Assembly: GCA_023229465.1 (NCBI GenBank)
Contig: JALNZE010000005.1
Coordinates: 91,389 to 155,388, forward strand
From: Chitinophagaceae bacterium
GTDB lineage: Bacteria > Bacteroidota > Bacteroidia > Chitinophagales > Chitinophagaceae
Reading direction: 5' to 3'
Length of the DNA: 64,000 bases
Shown here: positions 62,333 to 64,000 of the stretch, piece after piece
Position numbering within the stretch: position 1 is the first letter of the stretch
Layout: each line of letters begins with the position of its first letter
Notes under the pieces: model-generated
What the model was told of the DNA's origin: nothing
Database searches by the model: none
Seen by the model: only the letters and a program-made list of their open reading frames with translations
Made by a program: the position numbers and the translations under genes

Positions 62333-62709
62333 TGATATTCAACGAACATCTGTTCGCCATGCTCAAAAGCATGCTCCATTTGCTCAGTTGTTTCCGTGAA
62401 AAGGCGGGAACCGGCACGCGTGAACGTGTTCGTCCAACCCGTGTGCGTGTGCGAGAAGCCGAAGCCCGCAGGTTTGTTTTTGTCTTTTTTGAAACCAACA
62501 AAGCCATAGATTTTCTTTTGGCTGGCATTAGTAATATCAGCTTTCCATTTACCGTTGATGGCTTTAAAGAAAATCTCCAACTTCTTACCAGCTATATCAC
62601 GGAGGAGTTCACCGCTTTTATTCCACTTCTTAACGAGTGCAACGGCATCTAATCCTTCCGCTTCGCAAGCGGTTTCAAATGACGTGATCTTTTTGTAGTT
62701 CTTGTTCAT
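62323..62709 (-). CDS. DGR variable protein B (128 aa)
   Basis: N-terminal helical part MNKNYKKITSFETACEAEG..., then AGFGFSHTHTGWTNTFT (from residue 81) as variable region and a constant end RAGSRLFTETTEQMEHAFE. Variable residues are H87, H89, G91, N94, F96 and R98; alternating positions are Thr. The family (with C-terminal GSRL-F and a following helix) is known in Bacteroidota prophages as small DGR-type targets. No C-lectin fold is evident at this length. Gap of 10 nt after gene A; overlaps the TR-bearing frame. Confidence 0.88.
   Translation of the reverse strand: MNKNYKKITSFETACEAEGLDAVALVKKWNKSGELLRDIAGKKLEIFFKAINGKWKADITNASQKKIYGFVGFKKDKNKPAGFGFSHTHTGWTNTFTRAGSRLFTETTEQMEHAFEHGEQMFVEYHCW
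62402..62469 (-). repeat. Variable repeat B (VR)
   Basis: Aligns to the TR without gaps; all differences (13 by my count) lie at TR adenines. 3' end CCGGTTCCCGCCTT is the IMH-type end shared with VR-A. Confidence 0.92.
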
Positions 62710-62719
62710 TTGGTTTGGT

Positions 62720-63202
62720 TTATTTGGTGTATAATATTTTCAAATCTTCATCGAAATATTTCACGGCATGTAATACCAGTGATTCGGATTTTAGCACAAG
62801 GCGGGAACCGGCATGCGTGTCCGTGACCGTACAATACGTGTACGTGTGCGAGAAGCCGAAGCCCGCACCCTTAATTTTTCTGTAAACAGGCCAATACTTT
62901 CCTTCATTGGCATCATTGTAGTTCGGTTTCCAACCATCATTCAATGATTCAAATAATAGCCTAACCTTTTCTACTGTGTTTAACCATGCTTGTGCTTCGT
63001 TAGCAGGGATTGGGTAAGGCAAAGCGATTGCCGGGTTGATGCCATGATCTTCATAAACGGCATCCCATGATTGTATCCGATCGAATACATCAATTGCGAA
63101 TACCTTCTTGTCGAACAGATCAGCGAGAAGCTGTTTTCCGTTTTTGTCTGCATTTTTAAAAGCGTGCAAGGCTTTGTCTTTAAGAATCTGTAGTGTTTCC
63201 AT
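62720..63202 (-). CDS. DGR variable protein A (160 aa)
   Basis: Starts METLQILKDKALHAFKNADK; helical N-terminal domain of ~100 residues, with LFESLNDGWKPNYNDANEGK before the variable region at 113-135. Variable residues H119, Y121, Y123, V126, D128, H130; C124 replaces the Trp of the template. Constant end AGSRLVLKSESLVLHAVKYF. Homologous to protein B after ~residue 85 and resembles small prophage proteins of the same GSRL family. Role probably ligand or receptor binding, not shown by sequence. Confidence 0.88.
   Translation of the reverse strand: METLQILKDKALHAFKNADKNGKQLLADLFDKKVFAIDVFDRIQSWDAVYEDHGINPAIALPYPIPANEAQAWLNTVEKVRLLFESLNDGWKPNYNDANEGKYWPVYRKIKGAGFGFSHTYTYCTVTDTHAGSRLVLKSESLVLHAVKYFDEDLKILYTK
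62799..62866 (-). repeat. Variable repeat A (VR)
   Basis: Ungapped alignment to the TR with changes at TR adenines, plus a single G-to-T (Trp to Cys codon). Same IMH-type 3' end as VR-B. Confidence 0.92.
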
Positions 63203-63226
63203 TGTTTTTGTTTTATTAAATGAATA

Positions 63227-64000
63227 TTAAGAGGCCTTACTTTTAAATCGTGCGATCTCTTTTAGTTCTTCGGCCATGGCCTCACACCATACGCGTACTA
63301 CATGAGGAACCACACTATTCCCGATAAACTTCTTTTGATCCCCTTGATTTCCGTATAACTGATACCCTGAAGGAAACCCTTGAATTCTCAAAAGCTCGTC
63401 TACTCGCAGCATCCGCATTTTTATATCGATAATCTCATAAACAGTCATAAATTGTTTGATCTTAATCATGATTTCGCTATCCGTATCATAAATTGCAATC
63501 TGAACCTTACCGGAATCAACCTGAACGAAATACAATGGTGATTTATCTTGGCGGGCTACTATTACGCAGCAAGGTTGTTCAAGACTCCCTAAATTGCCTC
63601 CCCATGAGGGATTGATTAAATAATGGTGCTTTCGATTAGCTGTGATCACTCCTGCTGGCTCTTCTATAGATCTTGGAGCGTTGGTAAATTGAGTGTCCAT
63701 AATGAACGGAACTACTTCAACTAACCTGTGTTTATCGGTTGGCAGTATGGTTCCTGCCGGGACGTGGATAGATTGATTTTGTGCTGATGTACCAAAATGC
63801 TTGTCGATAAAGAACTCAGGCTTTACAAGTTGGAAACGATCTTTTGTAGGTATTACTGGACAAGGATTTTCTACCGATGAAACATTATCGCCGTTACCAT
63901 AGTAAGCAGCAAGGAAGCACGGTTGCACCAGATCCTGATTGCCGCCGGTGGCCGTTATAGTTCTGGCAGGGCTTTCGACATCAACCAGTTTGCTTTCAGG
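63227..64000 (-). CDS. C5 cytosine DNA methyltransferase, C-terminal part (cut by right edge)
   Basis: The frame is open to the edge with PESKLVDVESPARTITATGG near it, a motif VIII-like stretch. Further on come several EPA/PCP repeats of the target recognition type, and at the C-terminus RVDELLRIQGFPSGYQLYG followed by FIGNSVVPHVVRVWCEA, motifs IX and X. The catalytic PCQ and ENV motifs must lie to the right. It is the first gene of the retroelement/modification stretch, 25 nt before variable gene A. Likely protects phage DNA from host restriction. Confidence 0.88.
   Translation of the reverse strand, partial: PESKLVDVESPARTITATGGNQDLVQPCFLAAYYGNGDNVSSVENPCPVIPTKDRFQLVKPEFFIDKHFGTSAQNQSIHVPAGTILPTDKHRLVEVVPFIMDTQFTNAPRSIEEPAGVITANRKHHYLINPSWGGNLGSLEQPCCVIVARQDKSPLYFVQVDSGKVQIAIYDTDSEIMIKIKQFMTVYEIIDIKMRMLRVDELLRIQGFPSGYQLYGNQGDQKKFIGNSVVPHVVRVWCEAMAEELKEIARFKSKAS

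Larger units (their letters stand above)
28286..64000. mobile_element. Prophage integrated at the 3' end of ssrA (right end outside window)
   Basis: A tyrosine integrase begins ~130 bp after the tmRNA. It is followed by large and small terminase, portal, capsid, protease, tape measure, holin-like and fibre genes, then a retroelement and DNA-modification genes. attL should be in the last bases of ssrA; the second copy was not found in the window. No lysogeny repressor or replication genes are seen before the right edge, so a sizeable part is missing. Confidence 0.9.

Noticed and set aside
62332..62652. Plus-strand 106-aa ORF over the variable gene B
   Set aside because: Antisense shadow; the minus-strand frame has homologous partner gene A and the VR.

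Overview
The window looks like a chromosome of a Bacteroidota bacterium, probably of the Chitinophagaceae group; the genus cannot be fixed from the sequence. The evidence is signal peptides ending in A-Q, a giant secreted repeat adhesin, a GH3-family protein, 7TMR-DISM kinases, a DUF4468-like protein and a tmRNA tag ending YAMAA. Positions 1 to about 28,290 are host chromosome. From there to the right edge lies a prophage inserted at the 3' end of ssrA; its right end is outside the window.

Host part. Positions 1-10,101 (minus) are one open reading frame with no stop in the window: the first ~3,367 residues of a secreted surface protein built from alternating Ig/PKD-like modules, with a near-perfect 1,050-bp tandem duplication. 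Next come a lone response regulator and a plus-strand signalling operon (acetyltransferase-like, ICMT-like methyltransferase, 7TMR-DISM histidine kinase, receiver-kinase hybrid). mazG and a very large NtrY-like kinase follow, then minus-strand PolX/PHP, a KKAAP-repeat histone-like protein, rpmA and rplU, then plus-strand GH3 protein, dxr and rseP, and finally ssrA.

Prophage part (28.3-64 kb). A tyrosine integrase sits just inside the left end and reads right; nearly everything else reads left. In transcription order from the right edge the genes are: a C5 DNA methyltransferase (cut by the edge), a diversity-generating retroelement (two variable-protein genes, template repeat, reverse transcriptase, a 97-aa overlapping gene), an ASCH-like protein, a PAPS-reductase-like protein, a 0.4-kb control region, tail/fibre genes, S49 prohead protease, major capsid protein, tail genes with the tape measure, portal, holin/lysis-type genes, baseplate-like proteins and last the terminase subunits. 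Many genes overlap by 1-25 nt and are probably translationally coupled.

The most notable system is the diversity-generating retroelement at 60.9-63.2 kb. A ~68-nt template repeat is copied in two adjacent small genes, and all but one of the differences inside the repeat fall at template adenines. The reverse transcriptase carries the DGR-type IGxxxSQ motif. Diversified codons alternate with invariant threonine codons, no Avd gene is visible, and the template sits in an open frame that overlaps both neighbours. Also unexplained are a five-copy ACTGTCCTTT motif before phage genes, CCTACA iterons inside a control region with a 24-bp inverted repeat, a structured leader at 34.4 kb, and a C8 tract that could fuse two tail genes by a -1 slip.
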